The notes: generated by a model from the sequence alone, not told the origin. Counted from the first letter of the stretch, positions 36,073-45,364 are shown. The stretch is DNA of 64,000 bases from Flavobacterium poyangense (GCF_011751075.1 NZ_JAALLN010000004.1:1-64000); one strand, 5' to 3'. Translations and numbers: made by a program.

Positions 36073-36080
36073 TACATTTG
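36073..36080 (+). promoter_or_regulatory. possible -7 box
   Basis: TACATTTG matches TAnnTTTG in the 370-bp gap 35885-36254. It would give a leader of about 170 bases for the two-gene operon at 36255. Another TATATTTG occurs at 36005-36012. Nothing else is recognised in the gap. Confidence 0.35.
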
Positions 36081-36254
36081 CACACCCTTTTTGGGGTATG
36101 CAGGACTTAATCTTTAAAAGGTGCATTTTGTCGATTATTTAGAATTAGTACAAATAAATAATAAAAATAGACCTAATCTAATTGAATTTCGTAAATTTAG
36201 ATATATTTACACGGGATTTGAAGTAATTAAGTTACATAAAATCAAAAAACTATC

Positions 36255-36779
36255 ATGACACAAGAAACACTACAAAATTCAACAGGGATAAAATTGTTTA
36301 ATGAATATTTAGCAAACCACTCTGAGGATGCTAAAACATCGCAAACAAATGATTCATATTATCATGTAGATATCGTTGCAGAAGCCTATGGTCAAGGATT
36401 AAATGATGGTAAGAATTTGGGCAGAAAAGATTTTTTAGAGAAAGTAATGAAATCTTCAGCTGATAGATTTGCTCAAAAGGCAAACCAAGTTTATATTTGT
36501 ACAAAAAAAACTCAATCATTTTTGGATCAAAATGGATATACTGTTCAATCATTTCATATAAATATATTTCATTCTAATCCGAAGGTTATTATTGCGGTTA
36601 GTAACGAACTTTTATTAAATGATGAATTTGTGGAGCTTGCCTATACTAAGATTCATGAAGTTAAATGTGCATTTAAAGAATTATTTGATAGTACATTGGA
36701 TATGGGATTAATTGGAAGTGACAATATTGATTTAGAACTTTTAGGTCAAGATGGATTTGAATTTTCTGAAGAAGTATAA
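36255..36779 (+). CDS. hypothetical protein, partner of HEPN-like gene
   Basis: The 174-residue soluble acidic protein has no recognised domain. Predicted helices flank a central beta segment (VIIAVSNELLLNDEFVELAYTKIHEVKCAFKELF). It ends 2 bp before a HEPN-like gene, so the two are translationally coupled. In toxin-antitoxin pairs the partner of a HEPN protein is often a nucleotidyltransferase, but the GSx(n)DxD signature is absent here. Confidence 0.6.
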   Translation: MTQETLQNSTGIKLFNEYLANHSEDAKTSQTNDSYYHVDIVAEAYGQGLNDGKNLGRKDFLEKVMKSSADRFAQKANQVYICTKKTQSFLDQNGYTVQSFHINIFHSNPKVIIAVSNELLLNDEFVELAYTKIHEVKCAFKELFDSTLDMGLIGSDNIDLELLGQDGFEFSEEV

Positions 36780-36781
36780 GT

Positions 36782-37195
36782 ATGGCGAATAAGAAAGAAT
36801 TTGGTGATAGAAATAAAGCACTTAGTGATAAACTGCTTGAAGAAAAAATATACTATGATTGGGTAATTACAACTGCATTCTATTCTTCAATTCATTTTGT
36901 AGAAGACAAAATCTTGCCGCTTAAAATTTCAACTACAGAATGTAAATGTATTGCTGAGGTAAAGAAGGCATACAAAATGAATGGTAGGCATGAAGCCAGA
37001 GAAAAATTAGTTTTCGATAATCTTGGTACTGTGGTAGGGGCAAAATATAGGTGGTTAGATGATAGATCGCGTTATTCGAGATATGAAACATTTAAACATC
37101 AACCTGCCGAAGGTGCAAAAGCCCAAGAATATCTGAATTTTATTAAAAAGGTATGTTATCCACCGGCAGTAAAAGTGACAATTGAAGAATTATAA
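36782..37195 (+). CDS. HEPN-like helical protein
   Basis: The 137-residue all-helical protein shows a HEPN-like layout: KIYYDWVITTAFYSSIHFVEDKIL (first helices), then a RHEAREKLV turn, then YRWLDDRSRYSRYETFKH. Many HEPN domains are RNases with an R-x(4-6)-H motif, and RYETFKH (R-x5-H) could serve. The assignment is by pattern only. It is the second gene of a two-gene operon ending in a terminator. Confidence 0.5.
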   Translation: MANKKEFGDRNKALSDKLLEEKIYYDWVITTAFYSSIHFVEDKILPLKISTTECKCIAEVKKAYKMNGRHEAREKLVFDNLGTVVGAKYRWLDDRSRYSRYETFKHQPAEGAKAQEYLNFIKKVCYPPAVKVTIEEL

Positions 37196-37223
37196 AAAAC
37201 CACTCTAATTGAGTGGTTTTTTA
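37194..37223 (+). terminator. terminator
   Basis: AAAAAACCACTC and GAGTGGTTTTTT form a perfect 12-bp stem. Confidence 0.88.
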
Positions 37224-37238
37224 TTGTAACTTATTGAT

Positions 37239-37484
37239 ATGCAATATAACACACTCATATTATCTACTTCGAAGGTAATAATTCCTAAAGTACTTACAAT
37301 TGATTTTGTTACAAGATTAATTAATCGTGGCTTGACTGCAATTGATTATTTTGGAATTGAAATTGACAATCCAGAAGATTATATTGAGAAAGACATGAAA
37401 GAAGTTAGTAAATCTATTTCTTACTTTGAATTTCAATTTGAAACTTCGGATAATATAGATTACGACTCTCTTACAGAACTATAA
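37239..37484 (+). CDS. small hypothetical protein
   Basis: The 81-residue acidic protein has no signal or membrane segment and no recognised family. It starts just after a terminator and may depend on an unseen promoter. The following 300 bp (37485-37798) holds no gene, only a possible -7 box (TATCTTTG at 37729). Confidence 0.45.
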   Translation: MQYNTLILSTSKVIIPKVLTIDFVTRLINRGLTAIDYFGIEIDNPEDYIEKDMKEVSKSISYFEFQFETSDNIDYDSLTEL

Positions 37485-37798
37485 GTTGATTCTCTTATTT
37501 TGGACCCAGATGGCACAGATATCAACGCAACGATAGCACAGATTTACAATCTGTTTCCACAACGATGAGCAGATAAAAGTCATAATGACAGAAATTCAGA
37601 CGGCTCGGATATGTCGTCAACGTTTCTGGGTGCTAAGTCAAAGAAATTCGTACGACACGACTATAAATTTATTTTTAACTTTAGAACTCTTTGCTACGCA
37701 TGGGAAGATATTTTACAGGATATTTTTTTATCTTTGAAATTCGGACTTTTTAAGCGAAATGGCTTTATCTTTGAGCCTTTAGAAAATTGATACTCATT

Positions 37799-38200
37799 AT
37801 GGAACAGAAAATACATCAGGGAAGAAACGTAAAACGCTTCAGAGAAATGCTTGGCGTCAAACAGGAGGCATTGGCTTTTGATCTGGGAAATGAATGGAAT
37901 CAAAAGAAAATTTCTATGCTTGAACAAAAAGATGTAATTGAGGATAATTTGCTTAAGCAAATCTCAAATTCATTAAAAATTCCCGTGGAAGCGTTTCAGA
38001 ATTTTGATGAGGAGCAAGCAGTAAATGTTATTGCAAATACATTTAATAACAATGATAGTGCGATTGGGTTTGTAATTAATAACCACAATCCAATTGAAAA
38101 AGTTATTCAATTACATGAAGAAAAGATTGCTTTGTTTGAACGCATGTTGAAAGAGAAAGATGAAATGATGGCAAAGCTTGAAAAATTAATCAATAGATAA
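37799..38200 (+). CDS. XRE-like HTH regulator
   Basis: The ATG at 37799 is used, because a TTG four codons upstream is less likely. The 133-residue protein has an N-terminal lambda-repressor-like HTH (about 5-60: GRNVKRFREMLGVKQEALAFDLGNEWNQKKISMLEQ). It ends in a coiled coil (about 95-133, IEKVIQLHEEKIALFERMLKEKDEMMAKLEKLI). Such HTH-plus-coil proteins are frequent in Bacteroidetes mobile DNA. Targets are unknown. Confidence 0.75.
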   Translation: MEQKIHQGRNVKRFREMLGVKQEALAFDLGNEWNQKKISMLEQKDVIEDNLLKQISNSLKIPVEAFQNFDEEQAVNVIANTFNNNDSAIGFVINNHNPIEKVIQLHEEKIALFERMLKEKDEMMAKLEKLINR

Positions 38201-38297
38201 TTTCGAAATAATTCTTACTCCTATTTGAAAAAATTAAAAGTGAAATAACCTTATCCCACCCTGAAATAAGTTTATACAAAACTGGCTTATAAAAAAC

Positions 38298-38330
38298 AAA
38301 AGCCCATTCCTTTTCGGTTTGGGCTTTATT
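38298..38330. terminator. bidirectional terminator
   Basis: AAAAGCCCA and TGGGCTTTA arms between convergent genes. Confidence 0.75.
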
Positions 38331-38403
38331 GTATTCTGATTTCAGTCTTACAACTCGATTGTTATTTTGTATTAGGTTTACTTATTTATCCTAATTTCTT
38401 GTT

Positions 38404-40485
38404 TTATCTTCCAACAACAGCTTTCAGTTGCACATATTTGTCAAGGTCTTTAAAATCATGTCCTTTTGATTTCATTGATTTTATAAAATCCGGTGAAGCT
38501 CCTACTGATTTTGCCGCAATGACATCGTCCAGATTCAGGTCACCAAAACCTAAATCTTTGTATTGCTTAATTAAATCAGCTGTAATATTCTGCGATTTTA
38601 AAGCAAACAGATCATTCGGTTTAATGTTTTTATAACCAGTTTTTTCAAATTCGTTTATATATTTCGGAGTAATATTCATGGATTTCAATGCAAACAAATC
38701 ATCTACTTTGATGTTTTTGTAACCTATTTTTTCAAAGTCTTTTACATACTCCGGAGTTACATTTAAGGACTTTAACGCCATTAGTTCATCGTTTGAAAGA
38801 TCATTATACCCTAATTGTTTAAAGGAATCAATAAATTCTTTATCAATATTTAATGATTTAAATGCTAATATATTGTCCTCTGTTATGTTGCCGATATTTC
38901 CTTTTGAAGCATCATGAAAATCAGCAATATATTTCCCGTCAATTCCCTGAGACTTTAAGGCAATCAGTTTATCTGCACTAATGTCTTTATAACCTGCTTT
39001 GCGTATCTCGTCTATAAAATCTTTATCAATTCCCAGTGATTTAAAAGGAATTAAATCTTCCAAATCGAAGTTCACAAGTCCGGATCCTTTGATCGAATTG
39101 ACATAGTCTTCATTTACATCTAAAGCAGCCAAGGGAATCAATTGTCCCTTATCTACATTTTTGTAACCGTTTTTCTTAAGCATTTTTACGTATGAACTTT
39201 TTAGGTTTACCATAAAAAACACCATAAGATCATCCTCTTCTGTAACTTTCACACCTTCCTGAGCCATTTCTTTGCTGAAATTTTTATTGGCAACAAATTT
39301 ATAGGTTCCCATACCGGTTTCTCCTTCAAATTTTCCAATAAAGTTCATAGTTCCGGATTCACGTGTTATGGTAAATTCCCCATTTTTATCTTTTGGAAGC
39401 GCACTTAATTCACTCAATTGAAAAGTAGTGGAAGAGTTATTATTTCCATCGTTTTTGAATTGAATGTTTACGGTATTGCCTTTGATCGTAGCAAACCAAC
39501 TTCCTTCTGTTTTCATTCCGTTTTGAATGTTTGACTGCTCTTTGTTCTCTTTAATTGAACTTAGCGTCTGACTTTGCGCTGCCGGTTGATTAAAAAGGCA
39601 GGCAAACAATACCAATAATGGCACCAGGAAAAAATATTTCCAGGTGGTGTGTACGTTTGATTTTTTTGAATTCATCATAATGATTCGTTTTTTGAGTAAT
39701 GATTGATTATAGTTAGTTGTAAGACTCAAAGGAAACTGGGGCGCCGCTACTTTGAGCAGGCTAAACTGATAACTTTCTTTTTCTACAGTGTTTTGTTGTA
39801 ACATTTTGTCATCAGTCAAAAATTCAAGATTGCTTTCCAGTGTTTTTCTCCATTGCCAAGCAAAAGGATTAAACCATTGAAAAATGAGCACCAGCTCTGC
39901 AAGCAAAAGATCGATAGTGTGTTTTTGTTCTACATGAATCTTTTCATGCAACAAAATCTGATTGTAGGTGTCCCACTCGTATTTTTCGGGATTGATAAAA
40001 ATCGTATTGGCAAAGGAACAAGGTGCTTTGTCTTCTTTTATTTCGACAATTCTGAATTTACCATCCTGAATCACCGATAATGAATATGATCGATATAACA
40101 GTATAATGGTCTGCATCAAAAAGTTAAATGCAAAAATCAATACACCAAACCAATACAAATAAACCAAACCTTGTAACATTACCTCAACATTAAAGTGTTG
40201 CTGCGTTTGTTCGACCTGGGCTTCCTGAACGGGCGTTACTTTCGGTGCTACGATTGTATTATCATCAACCGGCATTTTAGCCACTACAATTGGCGTTACT
40301 ACCGTATCCTTTCTAAAAGAAATTTGATGCGGTACCGGAAGCAGCGGCAAAACAAAAGCCACTACCATGCAGGCCAACAAAACAAACCTATTGAGATGAA
40401 AAAAAGTTTCTTTCTGCAAAAGCAACTTATAAAATGCCAAACAAGCGGAGAGAATAAGGGCTGTATATAAGATATATGGTATCAT
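38404..40485 (-). CDS. BlaR1-type M56 metallopeptidase with C-terminal repeats
   Basis: This 693-residue membrane sensor-protease has four N-terminal hydrophobic segments, the zinc motif HEKIH at 180-184 and a downstream E in the helix after it. A further membrane segment lies near 283-300. Beyond it are a beta domain (about 330-410) and about nine repeats of roughly 29 residues (LFALKSMNITPKYINEFEKTGYKNI-like, about 420-690) instead of the usual penicillin-binding sensor domain. It presumably cleaves or inactivates the BlaI-like repressor encoded just upstream, with which it overlaps by 4 bp. Confidence 0.85.
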   Translation of the reverse strand: MIPYILYTALILSACLAFYKLLLQKETFFHLNRFVLLACMVVAFVLPLLPVPHQISFRKDTVVTPIVVAKMPVDDNTIVAPKVTPVQEAQVEQTQQHFNVEVMLQGLVYLYWFGVLIFAFNFLMQTIILLYRSYSLSVIQDGKFRIVEIKEDKAPCSFANTIFINPEKYEWDTYNQILLHEKIHVEQKHTIDLLLAELVLIFQWFNPFAWQWRKTLESNLEFLTDDKMLQQNTVEKESYQFSLLKVAAPQFPLSLTTNYNQSLLKKRIIMMNSKKSNVHTTWKYFFLVPLLVLFACLFNQPAAQSQTLSSIKENKEQSNIQNGMKTEGSWFATIKGNTVNIQFKNDGNNNSSTTFQLSELSALPKDKNGEFTITRESGTMNFIGKFEGETGMGTYKFVANKNFSKEMAQEGVKVTEEDDLMVFFMVNLKSSYVKMLKKNGYKNVDKGQLIPLAALDVNEDYVNSIKGSGLVNFDLEDLIPFKSLGIDKDFIDEIRKAGYKDISADKLIALKSQGIDGKYIADFHDASKGNIGNITEDNILAFKSLNIDKEFIDSFKQLGYNDLSNDELMALKSLNVTPEYVKDFEKIGYKNIKVDDLFALKSMNITPKYINEFEKTGYKNIKPNDLFALKSQNITADLIKQYKDLGFGDLNLDDVIAAKSVGASPDFIKSMKSKGHDFKDLDKYVQLKAVVGR

Positions 40486-40844
40486 ACTTTTCCTTTTTTA
40501 ATGATTCCAACGATTTCGTCCAATTCATTCTCTGTCATTTTTTGCTCTTTGGCAAAAAAAGCAAGCATTCGGGGATAGGAATTATCAAAATATTGACTTA
40601 CAATATCCTTTAATGCAAATTTCTGATACTCCTCTCTGCTGATTACCGGAAAAAAGCAATGCATATTCCCTATGGTCTCGCGATTCAGAAATCCTTTTTC
40701 TTCCAATATCTTGACTATTGTGGCTACACTGTTGTAATGTGGTTTTGGGTCCGGCAACAATGGAATTACATCTCTGATAAAGGCTTTATTCAGATCCCAA
40801 TATACTTGCATGATCTGTTCTTCTCTTTTGGCTAGTTTTATCAT
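40482..40844 (-). CDS. BlaI/MecI-family repressor
   Basis: The 120-residue winged-HTH repressor starts with LAKREEQIMQVYWDLNKAFIRDVIPLLPDPKPHYNSVATIVKILEEKGFL, the DNA-binding domain. A C-terminal dimerisation helix follows. It overlaps the BlaR1-type gene by 4 bp, so the two are translated from one message. The promoter upstream carries an 18-bp palindrome, a likely autorepression site. Confidence 0.92.
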   Translation of the reverse strand: MIKLAKREEQIMQVYWDLNKAFIRDVIPLLPDPKPHYNSVATIVKILEEKGFLNRETIGNMHCFFPVISREEYQKFALKDIVSQYFDNSYPRMLAFFAKEQKMTENELDEIVGIIKKGKV

Positions 40845-40859
40845 AGTTAAATCTTTTCA

Positions 40860-40889
40860 CAAATATAACTACTAATTAATTAGTAGCAA
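40860..40889 (-). promoter_or_regulatory. blaI promoter with operator in the spacer
   Basis: On the minus strand, TTG (40887-40889) and TATATTTG (40860-40867) are 19 bp apart. The perfect palindrome CTACTAATTAATTAGTAG (40869-40886) fills that spacer almost exactly, so a bound BlaI dimer would block polymerase. Confidence 0.8.
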
Positions 40890-40910
40890 AACTAATTCAT
40901 TAATATTTAT

Positions 40911-40924
40911 ACTAATTTGTTAGT
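40911..40924. promoter_or_regulatory. second possible BlaI operator
   Basis: ACTAA-TTTG-TTAGT shares half-sites with the main operator, about 42 bp upstream of it. Confidence 0.4.
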
Positions 40925-40938
40925 GATTAACTGGAAGT

Positions 40939-40982
40939 CGTTTAACCGCAAGGGGTACAAAGGGTTACGCAAGGTTCGCGAA
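40939..40982. repeat. fragment of AACCGCAAAG repeat
   Basis: TTTAACCGCAAGG followed by ACGCAAGGTTCGCG; it looks like one arm only of the dispersed palindromic family. Confidence 0.5.
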
Positions 40983-40986
40983 ATTG

Positions 40987-41033
40987 AAAAAAGAGGCTGA
41001 TTCACTAAACTATTGTGAAACGGCCTCTTTTTC
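40987..41033. terminator. bidirectional terminator
   Basis: AAAAAAGAGGC and GCCTCTTTTT arms with a 20-base loop, beyond the 3' end of the leftward wall-hydrolase gene. Confidence 0.75.
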
Positions 41034-41083
41034 TCTTCTAAGTCAGAAAACACAAATCAAAGAAAGTATAACTTATGCTCTTT

Positions 41084-44000
41084 CTATTGTCTTATCTCAA
41101 CATGTATTGCACCTTCTTTCGCATCATATAGCAACTTTCCACCCGACCCAAGACTACTATAAGGATGAATGATTTTAGTCACAGCATCAAACTCAACTAA
41201 ACTCCTTATAAAATCTCTTGGGTTAATTATTCCATATTTATAAGAGACATCGACAATATTAAAACTTTTAAAGACTTCTTGAGATACACAATGCCTAGAA
41301 ACTAGCTCACCTAATTTATAGAGTTTATCTGTCTTTTCTGCCATCAATTTTATAATTTCATCTTTAGATTTCCCATTCTTTACACCATCTTTATAGACTT
41401 TAACTACTGCTTCACCCGGTGCTGCATAATCAATATGATTACCGTTTGACTCATTTTCATACATAGCATTGGCTTGCTGAAGGGAGTTTCTAATAGTACT
41501 GGTTATGATTACTGATGTATTTGACGAATCAATGGCTGCTTTTTCTAAAATTTCTATAGTTTTATTACTAATTTGTTTAATTCGTTCTTGCGATAAACTT
41601 CTGGCAAACGAAACAATAGTACTATGTTTTCTTTTACTTTCAATTGCACTTTTTTTCTTATCAACATTTTTGTTCTTATCTGTGTTTTTGTTCTGCTTTA
41701 TTTTCTGCTCCCCAATACTCACAGTTCCGGTGTTACTAGTTTTACCCGCCGGGTTTTGCACAATTTTTAAACTTTTGCTAAATTTTTCAGCATCCGCTGC
41801 AATCTCCCTACTTCTATCCCTTCCATTAATAACTTTTCTGGCATTCACATAATCTGTTTTTGAATCATTTATATATCTATTAATCCCAACACCGGTAAAA
41901 ATTCCATTATTCATACCCCAAATCAAAATTTTAACCGCTAATTTTGGCTCTAACACTTTGTCAGGATAATTAACAGTATCTACACCAAACTGATCCTTTA
42001 TTTTTTTATAATTTTTCTTCCATGTCAATTGCACATATCCTCTACCACAATACTTTACACCATCACCTTCTTTAGTATTTCCATTCTCAATTGCGGCTTT
42101 TCTTCTTTTTTCAGTATTAGCCAAGACCGGGTCATATCTATGATAACTAGCCTCTCTTCTTTCTTTATTCTTAATCCAAAAGCTCTCAATTACAGGTTTA
42201 AATGTTTTAAATGTTTCTGTATAAACCGTTGCAAGTATATAAGCGACTTGTTCTCGTCGTGGTGTTATTTTTTCTGCTGTATAATATTCGTTCATATCAT
42301 TCAACAGATTTTTTAGATTTTCTTTGTTTTCGTCCTTATATTTTGCCATAAAATACTGCACATCAATTCCATATTTAGCGCCTCCTTTTATAGCGTTCTT
42401 AGATTCTCTCATAACAGCATTCAATCCGTTTGCAAAATACAGACTCGACTCAAAACCTTCTATTTCAATACAATAAACATCAATCAATGTTAACAAAGAA
42501 TTCATTATATGCCAATCTTTGTTTAAAGTAAAATTGATTGCAATCGTACCTTCATTATTAACAATAGCCCTTTCTTTAACTTGTGGGTAATGCGCATATT
42601 TTTTAGAAACTTTTAATATTACATTGTTCCCAATCATATTTAACGTTTTAACCACCCCCGTTACTTTTGCGCCATACGGTACTTGGGTAAATGGCGTTAC
42701 ACGACTACCTTCATACATAAAATAAACATCGGTAATTTTTACACCGGACGTAACATTTAAAATAGCATCTTTATAAGCATTCTCATTTTTCTTAAATGGA
42801 AATACTACTCCATTTTCCAACCTTTCCAGTTCAAATCTAACCTTAGCCGTTTTACTGTTCTGAATACCAAAACGTTGTTGTAAAGCTGTATCAAATTTTA
42901 TTGTTTTATTTATATTTCCGTTTTCGTCAGTTTTAGTGTCATTGTAATAATTAGGAACTTTACTGCCATTTAAGTAAAAATTAATTCTTACCGATTGTTT
43001 ATTGTATTCCGGAATACTTGCTACAATATGATTGACCTCTCCTGCAAAACCGGATGTTTTCTTTTTAGTACCATCCTGGTATGCCCAATACGTCTGCGTT
43101 ACTTGTGGGTCTTTTACAACTATCCTTTTAATCGATTTAGAATTAGATCCTTCTTTACTATTACTATAGGCTTCAATAATGAAATCCCCTTCTTTTTTAG
43201 GAATAGGAAAAGTAAAAGATTCTCCTTTAGCCAAATAAGGTTTTTTAGTTTCATCATTTTCTAAGTTTAACATCCAGTCGTCAGGAATATATATTCCGTT
43301 TTTATCATAAACCAGCCATTTCACATTTGCTTTTTCCTGCGGAGTAGCCGGAATTTGAAACGTATCGGCCTTAAACTTTGCCTTTTGATTGGTTTGTTTC
43401 AATAGGTAAGTATCTTTTACATTTCCTTCTTTTATAATGCTTTTTACAAAATTCTTAATCGTTTTGATACTATGATTTTGGCTCAAACCATATTGATCTT
43501 TACTGAATACTTTAATCGTAAATTGTCCTAAATCAGACATAACAAGACTGATACTGCCTGTTGTATCTAATTCTTGTTCTTTCGAAATGATACTTTTTTT
43601 CTCGGCATTTTCGTATATTACCTGATAGTACAGTTTTAACGGATTTAACGTTTTTACTGTCGGGTATTTTAAGTCAACTTTAAACGATTGTGTTTCTGCA
43701 GAAGGTCTTATAAATTTGCCTGTACTACTTGCGGGAGGAGTAATTGTAATTTCCTGAGCCACAATTTCTACCTGAACAAAGGCGGATTCATTTTCTTTTT
43801 TGCTATTGTTTGCTCCGGGATTAAGTCCGTATGCTTCTATTCTATAAATTCCTGCTGTTTCAAAAATATAATTAAACGAAGTTCCTTTGTCTGCAAAAAC
43901 AATTCCTTTGTCTTTTTTATTTTTGCTATTGTAAATAATCCAGTTGATGTTTCCTTTTTCATGTAGATTTTCATTTATAAAAATTTCATCAACTAAAAAT

Positions 44001-45280
44001 TCAAGATTTTCCCCAACAATAAATGAAGTTACCGCAGCATTTTTAATTTTTACTGCACCTTTATTTACGCCACTTCCCTGGATATCTTTCATTTTTCTTA
44101 GGAAAGCATAAACTTCCACTTTCCCAATAGCTGCGTATAGTTTATCGGCACTTAAATTAGGATATACTTTGGTTTTGGTGGTTATGGTAATGGTATTAGG
44201 TAAAACATCCAGTCCTTCGACTTCTTTTAACAATAAAAACAGTTCGTCGTATTGTTCGAAAAGGTTACTTATATTGATTGTATCATTGCTTAATTGTTTT
44301 ACAATTGCTGTCCAACGCAATTTACTTTCTTTAGAAATCTTCCCTTTTAAGATATTGGCATCAATTGCCTTAATCATTTTTTTGCGAACAATATCCCAAT
44401 TAAAACTTTGAGTTTCTATCACTTTCGTATTCGCCTGTTTTAAGAGGGCATACATTTGTGTGAATAGTACGTCTTTCGGTTTATCAATAAAATCTGCTGC
44501 AATGGCTCCTTCATCAAAAGCTTTAGAAATACTAGTCCAGTAGGCTATTACAGTTGCATCATTTGTAACTTTAGCAGCAGCTAGTCTCTTTTTAATTGCT
44601 TCTTTAATAGCTTCTAAAGTTGGTTCATCTGTATTCGTTTGAAGTTTATCCGGTACTGTTACTGTTTCTAATGCTGCCACACCCGCATAGGCCTGAGTTG
44701 TTAGACCGCTACTTAAATTTGACACACCATTCACCGCTCCCGACACCGGAGAAGTAATGCCGGCTGATGTGGAAGAACTAGTAGTCATTCCTTTTGTTAC
44801 ATCAGTAACGCCTTCTCCGGTTGGAGCATTTGAAATTGGTTTTGTTACCTGAGTAATCGAAGAATTACTATTTGACGATGTTGATCCTTTGGTTATTTGC
44901 CCTCTCTTTGAGGCAGTCGAGGAAGAAACCGAAGAGATGATACCATCGCCAGTACCTCCTACATTTGATGCTATCAAACCTGATTTGGCTCCCTCAGAAA
45001 CCGAAGGAGTAGTACCAGCCAATACAGACGGATTGTTATTTGTTCCGATCATTTTATTGGTAGCGCCTCCTTCGATTGAGGTATTGGAATTATTTAAAAT
45101 AGCAGCAGCATTTCGCTGTTTTTGCTCCTCCCATTCTTGTACTATATCTTTCTGCTGACTCATCTCTTTTGAAACTTTGGCCAACTCTTTTAGAATGTCT
45201 TTAGTTAATTGTTCGGAGCTACTTATAGCAGTACTGTCTTCTATCGAAATATTGAAATTATGAATGGTCTTTTTACGCAT
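41084..45280 (-). CDS. giant two-domain peptidoglycan hydrolase-like protein
   Basis: The 1398-residue protein has no signal peptide. A coiled start (1-60) leads into a Ser/Thr/Gly/Asn-rich linker (60-220), a helical region (220-360) and several beta-rich Ig-like modules (365-950). A GH19 chitinase/lysozyme-like domain follows (about 956-1172): ILATVYTETFKTFKPVIE with the first catalytic Glu, then YCGRGYVQLTWKKNYKK. A C-terminal domain (about 1230-1398) has TSTIRNSLQQANAMY, SRHCV, FNIVDVS and a final GAIHVEIRQ. That resembles zinc LAS/M15 D-Ala peptidases, with H1330, an Asp near 1344 and H1393. It is divergent from the tail cluster but shares its promoter element, so it is likely the lysis or puncturing enzyme. 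Confidence 0.8.
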   Translation of the reverse strand: MRKKTIHNFNISIEDSTAISSSEQLTKDILKELAKVSKEMSQQKDIVQEWEEQKQRNAAAILNNSNTSIEGGATNKMIGTNNNPSVLAGTTPSVSEGAKSGLIASNVGGTGDGIISSVSSSTASKRGQITKGSTSSNSNSSITQVTKPISNAPTGEGVTDVTKGMTTSSSTSAGITSPVSGAVNGVSNLSSGLTTQAYAGVAALETVTVPDKLQTNTDEPTLEAIKEAIKKRLAAAKVTNDATVIAYWTSISKAFDEGAIAADFIDKPKDVLFTQMYALLKQANTKVIETQSFNWDIVRKKMIKAIDANILKGKISKESKLRWTAIVKQLSNDTINISNLFEQYDELFLLLKEVEGLDVLPNTITITTKTKVYPNLSADKLYAAIGKVEVYAFLRKMKDIQGSGVNKGAVKIKNAAVTSFIVGENLEFLVDEIFINENLHEKGNINWIIYNSKNKKDKGIVFADKGTSFNYIFETAGIYRIEAYGLNPGANNSKKENESAFVQVEIVAQEITITPPASSTGKFIRPSAETQSFKVDLKYPTVKTLNPLKLYYQVIYENAEKKSIISKEQELDTTGSISLVMSDLGQFTIKVFSKDQYGLSQNHSIKTIKNFVKSIIKEGNVKDTYLLKQTNQKAKFKADTFQIPATPQEKANVKWLVYDKNGIYIPDDWMLNLENDETKKPYLAKGESFTFPIPKKEGDFIIEAYSNSKEGSNSKSIKRIVVKDPQVTQTYWAYQDGTKKKTSGFAGEVNHIVASIPEYNKQSVRINFYLNGSKVPNYYNDTKTDENGNINKTIKFDTALQQRFGIQNSKTAKVRFELERLENGVVFPFKKNENAYKDAILNVTSGVKITDVYFMYEGSRVTPFTQVPYGAKVTGVVKTLNMIGNNVILKVSKKYAHYPQVKERAIVNNEGTIAINFTLNKDWHIMNSLLTLIDVYCIEIEGFESSLYFANGLNAVMRESKNAIKGGAKYGIDVQYFMAKYKDENKENLKNLLNDMNEYYTAEKITPRREQVAYILATVYTETFKTFKPVIESFWIKNKERREASYHRYDPVLANTEKRRKAAIENGNTKEGDGVKYCGRGYVQLTWKKNYKKIKDQFGVDTVNYPDKVLEPKLAVKILIWGMNNGIFTGVGINRYINDSKTDYVNARKVINGRDRSREIAADAEKFSKSLKIVQNPAGKTSNTGTVSIGEQKIKQNKNTDKNKNVDKKKSAIESKRKHSTIVSFARSLSQERIKQISNKTIEILEKAAIDSSNTSVIITSTIRNSLQQANAMYENESNGNHIDYAAPGEAVVKVYKDGVKNGKSKDEIIKLMAEKTDKLYKLGELVSRHCVSQEVFKSFNIVDVSYKYGIINPRDFIRSLVEFDAVTKIIHPYSSLGSGGKLLYDAKEGAIHVEIRQ

Positions 45281-45302
45281 AGCTAGAGTATTTTTCAGGG
45301 TG

Positions 45303-45364
45303 TAAAAGTACCATTGACATTCGCGATTTTAAAATTTCAAAGCACTTGTATTCAGTAGTTTCAG
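45303..45364 (-). promoter_or_regulatory. cluster promoter 1 (wall hydrolase)
   Basis: On the minus strand CTGAAACTACTGAA (45364-45351) is followed after 40 bp by TACTTTTA (45310-45303), a TAnnTTTG box with A for G. The start codon is 22 bp further. No TTG lies at the -33 distance, suggesting activator dependence. Confidence 0.75.

Noticed and set aside
37494..37520. TTTGGACCC as a second copy of the ssrA attachment site
   Set aside because: The match to the ssrA 3' end is only nine bases and lies in unrelated sequence.
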